The position numbers were made by a program, and so were the translations under genes. Positions 1 to 10,297 of a DNA stretch of 64,000 nucleotides are shown here, piece by piece (position 1 is the stretch's first letter; each line of letters opens with the position of its first letter). The notes under the pieces were generated by a model, which was not told the origin of the DNA, did no database searches, and worked only from the letters and a program-made list of their open reading frames with translations. The DNA comes from Elephas maximus indicus (Eukaryota; Chordata; Mammalia; Proboscidea; Elephantidae): assembly GCF_024166365.1 (NCBI RefSeq), contig NC_064821.1, positions 53,533,093 to 53,597,092 on the forward strand, written 5' to 3'.

Positions 1-341
1 GATTGATACCCCTCGGCCTCTCGCCTGCCAAGAATGAGCGGCGTGTGAACGAGGCTCCGCGCAGCGATTCTGGGCAGATGCCCAAGCCCAGTGAAGATGG
101 TCCCTATGGCCCTGAAGGAATGCTGCCAAGAATCTGGGTACTGCCAAAAAGCTTTCCAACCTGGGCGCCATCCTGGCCGCTTAATCCTCCTGCCAAGCTG
201 TTTCTAGATCTCTCTCCTAAACTTCTCCATAAAATTCCCAGAAAAGGAATTAGAAAACCTGGAAATTGGCTTTGTGGAGAAGCATTTGGATCTTCTCCAT
301 GATTCCGTTGAAGTGATTATCTTTGGAAAACTGTAAGTAGT
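1..341 (+). other. Unidentified CpG-containing sequence ending in a splice-donor-like site
   Basis: I do not recognise this stretch. The first 70 bases are richer in CpG than the surrounding DNA, and a 99-codon frame (3-302) is open but resembles no family I know. Other frames are open over shorter parts. A consensus-like donor (gtaagt) lies at about 332-337. No acceptor or start can be assigned because the window begins here. It could be the end of an exon, part of a retrocopy or chance. Confidence 0.2.
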
Positions 342-537
342 GGCTTAGAGAAAATGACAAACTTGCGACTAGTGGTCACAGGAGGCTTTACATCACGCTT
401 ATTGACCTGGCCTCCAGCTCTCCTGGGCTGTGTGCCTGTGTTTTGTCGCCTCTGGGGCACATGGACACTGAGGTTTCTGATGACAACCTGTGTGCTCAAA
501 TCCTCTCTGAGAGTCAGACTCATAGGGCTTCCTGAAA

Positions 538-570
538 ACAAAACAAAACAACAGCAACAACAACAAAAAC
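538..570. repeat. A-rich simple repeat (AAC/AAAC)n
   Basis: Run of aaac/aac units next to the AfroSINE that follows. It is probably the degenerate 3' tail of that minus-strand SINE. Confidence 0.6.
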
Positions 571-747
571 ATTGCCTTTGAGTTGATGCTGACTCATGGA
601 AAAACCATAGGGTTTTCTTGGCTGTAATCTTTACAGAAGCAGATCACCAGGCCTTTCTTCCACAGCATCACTGGGTGGGTTCGAACCACCAACTTTTAGG
701 TTAGTAGCCAAGGGCAAACTGTTTGCGGCACCCAGGGACCTCCTTAG
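571..747 (-). mobile_element. AfroSINE, diverged
   Basis: Reverse complement of an AfroSINE. The tRNA-derived head lies at the right end (cacccagggacctcct) and the RTE-like tail at the left. It belongs to the body type with an extra segment reading 'agcagatcaccaggcc' on the + strand. It is diverged, so the insertion is old. Confidence 0.85.
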
Positions 748-797
748 GATGGTAAAGTATGTCTTGCTGACGGAACAAGAAAAAGCAAGGGCTAAGA

Positions 798-955
798 CCT
801 GGGTTGGACCCCTGGCCAACGCATCTCATGCACAGCCACCACCCATCTGTCAGTGCAGGCTTGCTATGATGCTAAACAGGTTTCAGAGGAGCTTCTGGAC
901 TAAGACAGACTAGGAAAAAAGGCCTGGTGACCTACTTTAAAATATCAGCCAATGA
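798..955 (+). mobile_element. tRNA-Gly-headed SINE, 5' part
   Basis: The first bases match the B-box/acceptor end of a tRNA-Gly-derived head (compare 22815-23163 and 26505-26822). The body then runs through 'ggcctggtgacctacttt'. The 3' half with the RTE tail is missing; L1 sequence follows directly. Confidence 0.65.
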
Positions 956-1605
956 CCAAACAACGCATTCAGGCAGCTAACAGGCACATGAAGAAATGCT
1001 TACCATCACTAGCCATTAGAAAAATGAAAATCAAAACTGCAATGAGATACCATCTCACCCCAACATTACTGGCACGAATGAAAAAAAAAAAAACAGAAAA
1101 TAACAAATGTTGGAGAGGTTGTGGGGAGATTGGAACTCTTGTGCACTGTTGTCGGGAATGTAAAATGGTACAACCACTATGGAAAACGATATGGCACCTC
1201 CTTAAAGAGCTGGAAATAGAAATACCACATGATCCAAAAATCCTACTCCTAGGAATATATTCTAGAGAAATAAGAGCCATCACATGAATAGACATATGCC
1301 ATGTTCCTTGCAGCACTATTCACAATAGCAAAAAAATGGAAACAACCAAAGTGCCCATCAAAAGCTGAATGGATACTCAAATTATGGTACATACATACAA
1401 TGGAATGCTACACAATGATAAAGAACGATGATGAATCTGTAAGACATCTTTCAACATGGATGAACCTGGAGGGCATTATGCTGAGTCAATCACAAAAGGG
1501 CAAATATTGTATGAGACCACTATTATAAAAACCCAAGAAAATGTTTATACACAGAAAAGAACAATCTTTGATGGTTATGAGGGAGAGGGGAAATCACTAA
1601 CTAGA
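956..1605 (+). mobile_element. L1 fragment: ORF2 C-terminal end and start of 3'UTR
   Basis: The translation in two frames (952-1287 and 1301-1528) gives the C-terminal ORF2p region of L1: a cysteine-bearing '[17 protein letters not shown]' segment followed by 'LWYIHTMECYTMIKNDD' and an ending MRPLL-stop at about 1528. At least one frameshift separates the two parts. The element continues after an RTE insertion at 2288. Confidence 0.9.
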
Positions 1606-2287
1606 TGGTGTCGTTAGGTGCTCTTGAGGCAATTTCGACTCACAGTGATCCTATGTACAACAGAATGAAACACTGCCCAGTCCTGTACCACCCTCACGAT
1701 CATTGCTATGTCTGAGCCCATTGCTGGAGCCATGGTATCAATTCATCTCATTGGTCTTCCTCTTTTTTGCTGACCCTCTACTTTGCCAAGCATGATGTCC
1801 TTCTCTAGCTACTGGTCCCTGCTAATAACATGTCCAAAGCACTTGAGATGAAGTCTTGCCATCCTTGCTTCTAATGAGCATACTGGCTGCACTTCTTCAA
1901 AGACAAATTTGTTCCTTCTTCCGGCAGTCCATGGTATATTCAATATTCTTCACCAACACCATAATTCAAAGGCATCAATTCTTCTTTGGTCTTTCTTATT
2001 CATTGTCCAGTTTTCCATGCATGTAAGGCAATTGAAAACATCATGGCTTGGATTAGGTGCACCTAAGACCTTAAAGTGACAACTGTGCTTTTTAACATTT
2101 TAAAGACATCTCTTGCAGCAGATTTGCCCAATGCAATGTGTCATCTGACTTCTTGACTGCTGCTTCTATGGGAGTTGATTGTGGATTCAGGTAAAAGGAA
2201 ATCCTTGACAATGTCAATCTTTTCTCCATTTATCATGATGTTGCTTATTGGTCCAATTGTGATTTTTGTTTCCTTTATGTTGAGGTG
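1606..2287 (-). mobile_element. RTE LINE 3' fragment inserted in L1
   Basis: Reverse complement of the last ~680 bp of an RTE-clade LINE (Afrotherian RTE1 type). It matches the plus-strand RTE copy at 12310-13017 along its length, including the segments for 'aagcaaggatggcg' and the terminal 'ggcacctaac' tail. It is 5' truncated at the cacctcaaca position and splits the surrounding L1, so it is younger than that L1 copy. Confidence 0.88.
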
Positions 2288-3185
2288 TTAACTTTTGTGA
2301 AGGGAAAGACAAACAAGATTGAGGAAGGTAGCACAACTTGAATAAGGCAAAGTCGTACAAGCTCCCTAGACACATCCAAACACCTTGAGGGACCAAGTTA
2401 CTGAGGCTGAGGGCTGGGGACCATGGTCTCAGGGGACATCTAAGTCAATTGGCATAACATAGTTCATAAAGAAAATGTTCTACATCCTACGTTGGTGAGT
2501 AGCATCTGGAGTCTTAAAAGCTTGTAAGCAGCCACCTGAAGATACCCCACTGATCCCACCCCATCTGCAGCAAGAAAGAATGAAGAAAACCAAAGATGTA
2601 AGGGAAAGATTAGTCCAAAGGACTAGTGGACCACGAGTAGCAGAGCCTCAACCAGACTGAGCTCAGAACTAGGTGGTGCCTGGCTACCACCACCGACTAT
2701 CCTCACAGGGGTCACAATAGAGGGTTCCAGACAGAGCTGGAGAAAAACGTAGAACAAAATTCAAATTTACAAAAAAAGACCAGACTTACTGGTCTGACAG
2801 AGACTGGAGGAAGCCCCAAGAGTGTGGTCGCAGGACATCCTTTTAACTCAGAACTGAAGCCATTCCCGAAGTTTGCCTTTCAGCCAAAGATTAGACAGGC
2901 CTATAAAACAAACAATAACACACATGAGGAATGTGCCTCTTAGTTCGGTCAAGACCAAATGGGCAAAACCTGCCCGAAAGCGAAGACAAGAGAGCAGGAA
3001 GAGACAGGACAACTGGACTAATGGACACGGAGAATCCACGGTGGGAAGAGAAAGGGGGAGAGTGATAACACATTGTGGGGATTACAACCAATGTCACAAA
3101 ACAATTCGTGTATGAATTTTTGAATGGAAAACTAATCTGCACTGTAAACTTTCACCTAAAACATAATAAAATTAAAAAATATATA
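2288..3185 (+). mobile_element. L1 3'UTR, continuation of 956-1605
   Basis: Matches the 3'UTRs of the other L1s in the window (antisense at 37937-38940 and 27068-28110). Shared landmarks are 'gaagggaaagacaa', the 'ggggacatctaagtcaatt' block and the terminal 'gtaaactttcac...aataaaatt' with an A-rich end at 3170-3185. The polyadenylation-type AATAAA is visible at about 3164. Confidence 0.88.
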
Positions 3186-3189
3186 TATG

Positions 3190-3345
3190 TCAGTTAATGA
3201 AAACCCTATGGTCCAACAATTCAATCTGCAACTGATCATGGGGATGGCACGGGACTGGGCAGCATTTTGTTCTGTTACACATGGGGTCTCCACGGGTAGG
3301 AGGCCAATTTGATGGCAGCTCTTTACCAACAATAAGAACAACTTA
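3190..3345 (+). mobile_element. tRNA-Gly SINE 3' half (RTE-like tail)
   Basis: Contains the 'aaccctatgg', 'gatcatggggatggcacggg' and 'cacatggggtctcca' blocks that form the 3' half of the tRNA-Gly-headed SINE. It ends in a degenerate aacaata run. The head is absent. Confidence 0.65.
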
Positions 3346-4517
3346 CAGTAAAAAAATTCCTTTGATTTCCTTGGTGATGCCACAGCTATGTGAAGAATGA
3401 TGATGGTAGGACAGATTTGCTATGTAAACCCTTTTAGGGGCCCCAGAGCATTGAGGGTAGAGGGAAAACAGCCTGGATGCCAATTTGGCTTTAGTAATAG
3501 AGACCCTGTGGGGCTGAGTGCCTGCCTGGACTACCATTGATTTTAGCCTAAGGCAAATGGAATGAAAATAGGAAGAACAATAAGCGCGTTTTGGCACCAT
3601 ATGTGACTGAAGACATTTTTTTTTTAACCCTGGAAAAAAGTCTTTGCGTTTTGAGGTTACACCTGTGCACGGATGATGGTGTATTGTTGTTTGTTATTAC
3701 TACATGTTTCAATGTCTCAGGCATTCCTGAAATTATGGAAAATTGCTTGATGCTATTGAGTTTGAGGTTGTGAGTGAAAATGTTAACACTTAGTGCTTGT
3801 GGGGTTTGAGGGTTTTTTTTTTTTTTTGCCTTCTTATTTGTTCTCTTATTGCTATAAAGAGGTAACTTTAGATGGGAAAGACATCTCAGTTTATTTAGCT
3901 ACCTAGAATCAAAAAAATTTTTTTTTCTTCTTCTTTGCCATCTCTCTCTCTCTTTTTTTTTTTTTTTTTTGGCTTATCTTAAAACCAGATGGAGGTAGGT
4001 TTACAGGCTAAACCTAAGGCCCCACCGAGTTCCTGTCACAAAGCATAATTCAGGAAAATGCTGCCTTCTCCTCAAATGCCTGGTTGTGCCTGTTGGAAGT
4101 TTTTAAAACCTCCATTTTCAATACCTCCCCATTCCTTCACAGTTAGGAGTGTTTAAATCCCAATAAAATACGCAGTCTAAAAATGTGATAGCTCTAGCTT
4201 CCAGCTTACTCCAAACAGTAAACGTGAATGGATGGAGAGTTAGAGCTTCTTAGCAATGACTTTTGGAAATATGGCAATGTTATTACACACAACTGGGCAC
4301 ACATTTTCTATTTAAGGGCCCAAAATATCTCTCAAGATGTACAACATGCACACTCTTACCTGCTCTGTGGATGGCTGCTGCGCAGAGGAGGAGGAGACAG
4401 ATACCAGATTTTTGCATTTCTCGCATCTCTGCCAAGACTAGGGAATGAAGGGAGCATTTCCTCTTGGAAGTTCTTCAGCCTCCAGCATTTGCCGTTAGCT
4501 CTTTAGAGAGTGGAACC
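3346..4517. other. No gene or recognisable element
   Basis: AT-rich intronic or intergenic DNA with T-runs at about 3617-3626, 3810-3826 and 3951-3970. I see no exon-like or repeat-family signature. Short open frames at 3591-3773 and 4228-4506 show no domain. Confidence 0.5.
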
Positions 4518-4700
4518 AGCGGCGATGGAGTCAGTTCCTACTCATGGGGACCCCACGTGTGTTGAAGTAGAACTGTACTCCACAGGATTTCCAATGGCTG
4601 ATTTTTTGGATGTGGATTGCCAGGGCTTTCTTCTGAGGCACCCCCGGGAAGACTTGAACTGCCAACGTTTCAGTTAGTACTGTTTGTATTACCCAGGGAC
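4518..4700 (-). mobile_element. AfroSINE
   Basis: Reverse-complement AfroSINE: left part 'gatggagtcagttcctactc', middle 'ccaatggctgattttttgga', right end 'acccagggacttc'. It belongs to the body type with the gattttttgga segment. Confidence 0.85.
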
Positions 4701-4769
4701 TTCTAGAGAGTGGAAGAGCTCTCTAAATAATGTTTGTCTCATTTGATTTTCATGGACACTGTCCTGTGA

Positions 4770-4985
4770 GAAGCCTCCTTGTGTGGCACAAATAGTTAAG
4801 TGCTTGACTACTAGCAGAAAGATTGGTGGTTCAAAACCACTCAGAAGCACTTTGTAAGACAGCCCTGGCAATCTGCTTCTGTAAGGTCACAGCCTTGAAA
4901 ACCCTGTGGAGCACAGTTCTACTCTGCACACATGGGGTCACCATGCGTCAGAATCAACTCAAAGGCGACTAACAACAAATGTCAC
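4770..4985 (+). mobile_element. AfroSINE, diverged
   Basis: Plus-strand element. The head 'tggcacaaatagttaagtgc' corresponds to the tRNA-derived box A region. The tail is 'atggggtcaccatgcgtcag' followed by 'aactaacaacaaat'. Confidence 0.85.
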
Positions 4986-5327
4986 GTGAGACTGATGGGC
5001 CCTATGGAGCTGGAGAGCCTCTCCCTCTCATGTATGGTGGTGACCTCCCTTCCCCGCCCCCTCCACTACCCTGGCACCCCATCACTTCACAAAGTGCATT
5101 TTCTCAGGGTCCTGAATCGCAGAAGTTGCCTCTATAATTAACCTTTTAAAGGAAGCCACCCTGAGTTCAAGTGTTTATGGGTTCTCAGGCTGACTACCAC
5201 CAAGCAGCTGGAAGGACATGTCTAATTAAGGTCAGCAAAAGCCACAGTTTACAGTAATGATCTGGGGATGGAGTGGTTAGAGGGAACATCACCTAATGAG
5301 CCTAGCACCTGTTCCAAGACAGCTCTC

Positions 5328-5605
5328 GCTTGGCCCTTCTCTGTTCGGCCCTTCTCTGTTCAGCCTCTTCTCTGCTGGGCCCCTTCTCTGCTAGGCCCAT
5401 TCTCTGCTAGGCCCCTTCTCTGCTCGGCCCTTCTCTGCTAGGCCTCTTCTCTGCTGGGCCCCTTCTCTGCTGGGCCCCTTCTCTGCTAGGCCCTTCTCTG
5501 CTAGGCCCCTTCTTTCCTAGGCCCCTTCTCTGCTCGGCCCTTCTCTGTTCAGCCTCTTCTCTGCTGGGCCCCTTCTCTGCTAGGCCCCTTCTCTGCTTGG
5601 CCCCC
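5328..5605. repeat. GC-rich minisatellite, ~16-bp unit, about 18 copies
   Basis: Tandem array of units such as gctgggccccttctct, with 15-bp variants (gctcggcccttctct) and single-base variants (tag/tcg/tgg at one position). The array is pyrimidine rich on the + strand. It creates an artificial open frame on the minus strand (5407-5628) rich in Arg, Glu and Gly, which is a by-product of the repeat. Confidence 0.93.
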
Positions 5606-6004
5606 ACTGTGGTAGGTTGGACTGCCACTGGGGCCAGAAAACATTGTTTGGAACAATAGTTTCTAATTCTGAAACATCTAAGTGCTCAAGACATGACAAC
5701 TGATGATTCTGAAATTTTTAATCTAACTTTTGGTTTTACCCTAGGATGCCTATATGTAGTTTTAAAAAGTCAGATAATTCTTGCAGAGACTTCAAAGGAA
5801 AATCACCAGTCTCCCACCTAGTCTTTCTCACTATAATACCGCTCCTCTAAAAAGAACTACTCATCACTGAGCTATTTTTTTTTTCAGGTACCTACCTCCA
5901 TGTTTCAGTTGAACATGCTATACTAAGAATTTGTGATTTTTTTTTAGTTTCTCATATTAACTTTTCATTTCCTATTGTGGGAGATGAGAATTTAGATCTT
6001 GTAT
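5606..6004. other. No gene or recognisable element
   Basis: AT-rich sequence with short T-runs (5875-5884, 5938-5946). Nothing codes and no repeat family is clear to me. Confidence 0.5.
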
Positions 6005-6185
6005 CCTCTCTTGCTGCACAGTGGTTAAAGCACTCGGCTGCTAACCAAAAGGTCGGCAGTGTGAACCTGCCAGCTGCTCCTCTGGAGAAAGGTGTGGCCG
6101 TCTGCTCCTGTAAAGATGGGTTGCTATGAGTCAGAAATGACTTGACACAAGCGGGTTTGTTTTTTTGTTGTTGTTTATCCCCCGT
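6005..6185 (+). mobile_element. AfroSINE
   Basis: Head 'gcacagtggttaaagcactc', box B region 'ggtcggcagtgtgaacctgc', tail 'ttgctatgagtcagaaatga' and a T/G-rich end. Confidence 0.88.
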
Positions 6186-6202
6186 GCCCCTCCACATGCA
6201 CG

Positions 6203-6415
6203 TTATTGTTGTTAGGTGCCGTTGAGTTGTTCTTGACTCATAACAACCCTATAGGACAGGGTAGAACTGCCTCATAGGGTTTTCTTATCTGTAGTCTTTA
6301 TGGAAGCAGGTCATCAGGTCTTTCCCCTAAAGAGCTGCTGGATGGGTTTGAACCACTGACTTGACTTTTCTGTTAGCAGCCAAGCACATAACCATTGTGC
6401 CACTATGGCTCCTTC
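6203..6415 (-). mobile_element. AfroSINE
   Basis: Starts with the RTE-like tail in reverse complement ('ttgttgttaggtgccgttga') and ends with the head ('cataaccattgtgccactat'). It stands back to back with the plus-strand copy just upstream. Confidence 0.9.
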
Positions 6416-6799
6416 CACATGTATATACACATACTGTCCCCTGTGAATGTGATTACATCATACGTCTGATGTGTTATATCAGAATTCTTGTTCAATTAAA
6501 AAGGAACCCTCCACTTTTTGTTTGATTGAATTTAGTTTTTGTTTTTATGTTTTGGTCTGGTCAGGTAGGCCTAGCTACATAAGTTCAGTCATTGAGGGCA
6601 GAGGTGGGAGTCAGCTCTTCCACCCAGAGCCTTTCCATTAATTACCTGTTTTCAGTGCACACCTTACCCTCACTCTCTGTTAGACATGATGTTCCCAGTT
6701 CCAAGTCTTTCTGGAGTTCCACAGAGCATGAGGCTCGTGCCTGAGCTCCGTTCCTCCCACCTCTCCTAGCTGCCGTCACCTGGGCCTTCTCATCCCTGG

Positions 6800-7005
6800 G
6801 CAGAGCAAATGGTTTGTGCGCGACTACTAACCTAAACGTTGGCGGTTCCAACACACCCAGCTGTGCCATAGAAGAAAGACCTGGCAATACGCTTTCGTAA
6901 AGATTGCCGCCAAGAAAATCCCATGGAGCTGCTCTACTCTGTCGCACATGGTGTCACTATGAGTCAAAATCGACTCAATGGCAATGGGTTTGGTTTTGGT
7001 TTTAT
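6800..7005 (+). mobile_element. AfroSINE, diverged
   Basis: Plus-strand copy with a degenerate head, body 'gaagaaagacctggcaatac' and a well preserved tail 'tatgagtcaaaatcgactca' followed by 'atggcaatgggtttggtttt'. Confidence 0.85.
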
Positions 7006-7299
7006 TCATGGCTGCTCTTCCTTGGCTATCCCTCCTTGGTCACCATACATCATCTGATTTATAGCTTACGGGAATTTGCTGGAATCTCTAAGCTGCTGAG
7101 AGCCTCCTTTTCATGATTATGGGTTTGTGCTCATATGCAACAGAAGCGTCTTGCTATACAAGATGCACATACTTGTGTAATTTGCGTTTGGAGCAACCCA
7201 CAGACTCAGCAGAGGAAAATCGATGTCTTTAATGGCTAATGTATTATACCTTAAAAACTCTTCTACTGAAGATGCCTCTGAACATTCAGAAAATAATGA

Positions 7300-7336
7300 T
7301 GGTAACAACAATAGTAGTAATAACAACAGCAACATA
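7300..7336. repeat. (AAC/AAT)n simple repeat
   Basis: Degenerate trinucleotide run of aac, aat and agt units. Confidence 0.6.
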
Positions 7337-7354
7337 ATATTTTACATTTTTCCC

Positions 7355-7555
7355 GTATTTTATAGTTTCTCAAATCACTTTCGTAAGCATTATCTCACCT
7401 TGAAGACACCATATTTACTGAAAGCATTATTATCTCCAGTTTTCAGCTAAGGCAATAGAGGTTCAAAGAGCCTAAGGACTTTACAGACGTTACGCAACAA
7501 ACCTTGTTGACTACTGATCAAGTATTACTTCTGGTATACCAACCACAGCTCCACC
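7355..7555 (+). mobile_element. MIR-like SINE remnant
   Basis: Degenerate match to the MIR core: a '...attatctccagttttcag' segment, followed by a degraded 'aaactgaggcacagagagg'-type block (gcaatagaggttcaaagagc). It is old, pan-mammalian and weakly supported. Confidence 0.45.
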
Positions 7556-8317
7556 CCGCTACTGACTAGCGAGTTGCATAGGATTAACTGCCACTGGTGG
7601 CGTAGCTTGAAATTGGTGCCAAATGTCTTGTGTAACTTTATACAACCTGCAACCTTCAGTTCTCAGCTTAGTATCTCCGGGGCAATTTAATACTCATTTA
7701 TGGTGGAAGGCTTCCAGAAACAACGAGAGTTGTCTGTGTGAACCAAGCCTGTACCCTTTCGCTTGGCCTCCAACAAAGAGCCATGTGCCCTCTGAACTTC
7801 CAACTCCATTGTGCCACCGAAATCTATACTTTCAGATCTGTGCTTTTACCTTTTTCTTTGACTTATCACCTGAGAAACAGTTCCTACATCTTACCTGTGA
7901 TTTGAGAAGCATATTCATTTGTATGTTAATAGAACTGGCCCTGTGAAAAGATGGTATCGACTACCAGGCCAGCATGAACCTATTATTGGAATCCATGCCT
8001 GGAAAGAGATAATTCCACATTCCCATTGCTGATCCTCAAACCACCGAAATTCAGCAGCAGGTATTTGACCTCACTTGGAGATAAGCAAGGAGATAGCGTC
8101 AAATGTGGGCATGCTTATACTCTTTCTCATAACCACTGGAATCGGCTCTGTTTTTATCTGTAACAGAATCGACAAATAATTTTTCTTTAACTATGCAACT
8201 GATGTACAGTCAATGTGGGAAATTTGAAAAAACACAGAAAAGAAGAAAATTGACAGACAATTAGATCAAGTAGGGCTAAATGCTGCTAACATTTTGATAT
8301 GTACATATTCTTAGTCA
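7556..8317. other. No gene; possible degenerate repeat at the right end
   Basis: A 107-codon open frame at 7623-7946 lacks any recognised domain and carries no clear splice context. Bases 8160-8310 resemble a common old mammalian repeat (cactgttaacattttg-type motif, here gctgctaacattttg) that I cannot name safely. Confidence 0.4.
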
Positions 8318-8424
8318 TATATATGTACACATGCATAGATGTGTGTATATGTATACATGTATATATGTATATATGTGTGTATATATATGTACATGTGCAT
8401 ATATATACACATATGTGTATATAT
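8318..8424. repeat. (TA/TG)n microsatellite, interrupted
   Basis: Alternating ata/tgt dinucleotide-type array, about 107 bp. A second short piece (cacacacacatatatata) lies at 8580-8600 on the other side of an AfroSINE. Confidence 0.85.
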
Positions 8425-8585
8425 ACCAAACCCATTGCCATCAAGTCGATTCCAACTTATAGTGACCTTATAGGACAGAGTAGAACTGGCCCATAGGGTT
8501 TCCAAGGAGCACCTGGTGGATTCAAACTGCCAACCTTTAGTTAGCAGCTCAGCTCTTAACCACTGTGCCACCACAGCTTCACACA
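8425..8585 (-). mobile_element. AfroSINE inserted in a microsatellite
   Basis: Clear minus-strand copy of the short (HSP-like) body type: 'accaaacccattgccatcaa', 'tagggtttccaaggagcacc', 'ttaaccactgtgccaccaca'. It is flanked on both sides by TA/TG dinucleotide repeat sharing an atatatac motif, so it landed inside the array. Confidence 0.93.
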
Positions 8586-8600
8586 CACACATATATATAC

Positions 8601-9074
8601 TCAAACTGAATTGAAATCATACTGCTCCCACGGTATTATAATATTTCCCCATGACATACACATCTTCTTCTACAACAGCATTTATAATGGTATCATAGAG
8701 TTTCATTTAGCAGCTCTGTTTCCTGATTATGGAGAACACAATGAAAGAGATATGGGTGATTCAAGGAAAGTAATTTTGAGAGTCTCCATCATACCCTCAA
8801 AGACACTAAACTAGTACTTTTAAATGATGCATTTCTTTTTTCAGGTCACTATGTTGATTAAAAAAAAACAAAAGAAAAAAACAATAGGATTGAGCATCCC
8901 AGAAAGATCTTAGATTAGCTGTTTCCCCTACACAGCTAAAATTCATTTTCCAAAGTAAGCAATAGTTCATGGCCCTGGAAGCAATGAAAATGCTAAGTTT
9001 GAAATTTTCATGTCTGTCCTTCAGGAATAGGCTATATATTTCCCCATATTGATCTTGTTAGCAAGTTAAATAAT
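8601..9074. other. No gene or recognisable element
   Basis: AT-rich DNA with an A-rich patch at 8861-8882. No coding or repeat signature seen. Confidence 0.5.
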
Positions 9075-9200
9075 GAATTGAGCTACCGTTTATTGACTAT
9101 CCAGTTGTTGTGCTAGGCATGCTGGGTACTGAAAAGAAACTAATGAACAGACAAAACATGGTCCGTCCCATCATGGAGCTTCTACTCCAGTGAGCAAATC
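9075..9200 (+). mobile_element. Old MIR/L2-type remnant
   Basis: Carries the 'gtgctaggcatgctgggtac' and 'catcatggagcttctactcc' word order found in ancient mammalian repeats of the L2/MIR age class. Short and diverged. Confidence 0.4.
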
Positions 9201-9989
9201 AACTGTGATTTCTGTGAATCAGTGCTCCGCTACTCTTTGCATGCAAAGGAATGATCATATTTTTATGGCAAATTGAGGTAGGCAAGGCTGCTGGGACACT
9301 GAGATGACCTGCCTGAAGCTTCTGTCATCTCTAGGACTGAGAGGCTCACTACCTCATCACACCTGTAAGTCATTCAACCACACCAGAGTGTTCCTAACTA
9401 GCAGTTGGAGAGCTCTTTGATAGGAAGCTTTCTTTCTAGGGACAAAATAAATTCTTGCTCTGGGTTAAAAGTTACATGGTCAGCTGTGGAAGGCAAAAAT
9501 GAAAGTATAATAAAGCCCTGAAGAAAGAGATTTTAATTCATTTCCTGTTTTTGTTTGCCTCTTTGTTTTAAGCCTTTTAATAAAGTGTTTGCCTTGTAGC
9601 TCTTGCTGAGCTGGAAGTAAGTGAATTTGGGAGCTCATTCAGGAGCCTCTATTTATCTTATCTTTGTGTTCCCATGGAGGATTTATGCCTAAATTACCCT
9701 TGGTAGGTGGGTGACCATTCAACTGCTACCATTTCATAAAGGTGTGCTTTTTGTTTTTTCTGTATGAGTTTTTTTACAAGATTGCATCTGATGAAAAAAA
9801 AAAAGCTACATCTTTCCCCAGTTCTATCCTCAGAAATAATTCCTCAGTGATAAGAGGACTTATGTTTGTGGCTCAGTGGAATCTTGGTAATTGTGTTATG
9901 ACTTGTCCTTCAAGCCCACAAGTGCTGAAACCATTTCAATGATGGGTGAAACTCTCCTTCTTTACTCTGGAAGATGGCAAAGAAAGCAT
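9201..9989. other. No gene or recognisable element
   Basis: Single-copy-looking AT-rich DNA. The 66-codon frame at 9742-9942 has a lysine run and no domain. Confidence 0.5.
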
Positions 9990-10180
9990 GCTGTTGCTGT
10001 TAGGTGCCACCAAGTCAGTTCTGACTCATAGCAACCCTATGCACGACAGAAGGAAACACTGCCCAGTCCTTCACCATGCTCACAATCCTTGTTATGCTTG
10101 AGTTCATTGTTGCAGCCACTCTGCCAAGCCATCTCCTTGAGGTTCTTCCTCTTTTTCGCTGACCCTGTACCAAGCATAGG
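9990..10180 (-). mobile_element. RTE LINE 3' end fragment
   Basis: Reverse complement of the RTE tail: 'gctgttaggtgccaccaagt', 'gacagaaggaaacactgccc', 'ctctttttcgctgaccctgt'. It matches 1606-2287 at its left end and is strongly 5' truncated. Confidence 0.88.
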
Positions 10181-10297
10181 CAGAATTAAATGCTTATTAA
10201 GCACAAGTCTTTCTCTGAGATAGTTACATAGAGGATGAGGTCTTATCAGTGTCTTAGGGCAAAACTCAAATTGTTGATCACCAGAAAATTTCAATCT

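Noticed and set aside
5407..5628. Arg/Glu/Gly repeat protein on the minus strand
   Set aside because: Translation of the 16-bp minisatellite; the frame is an artefact of the repeat unit.
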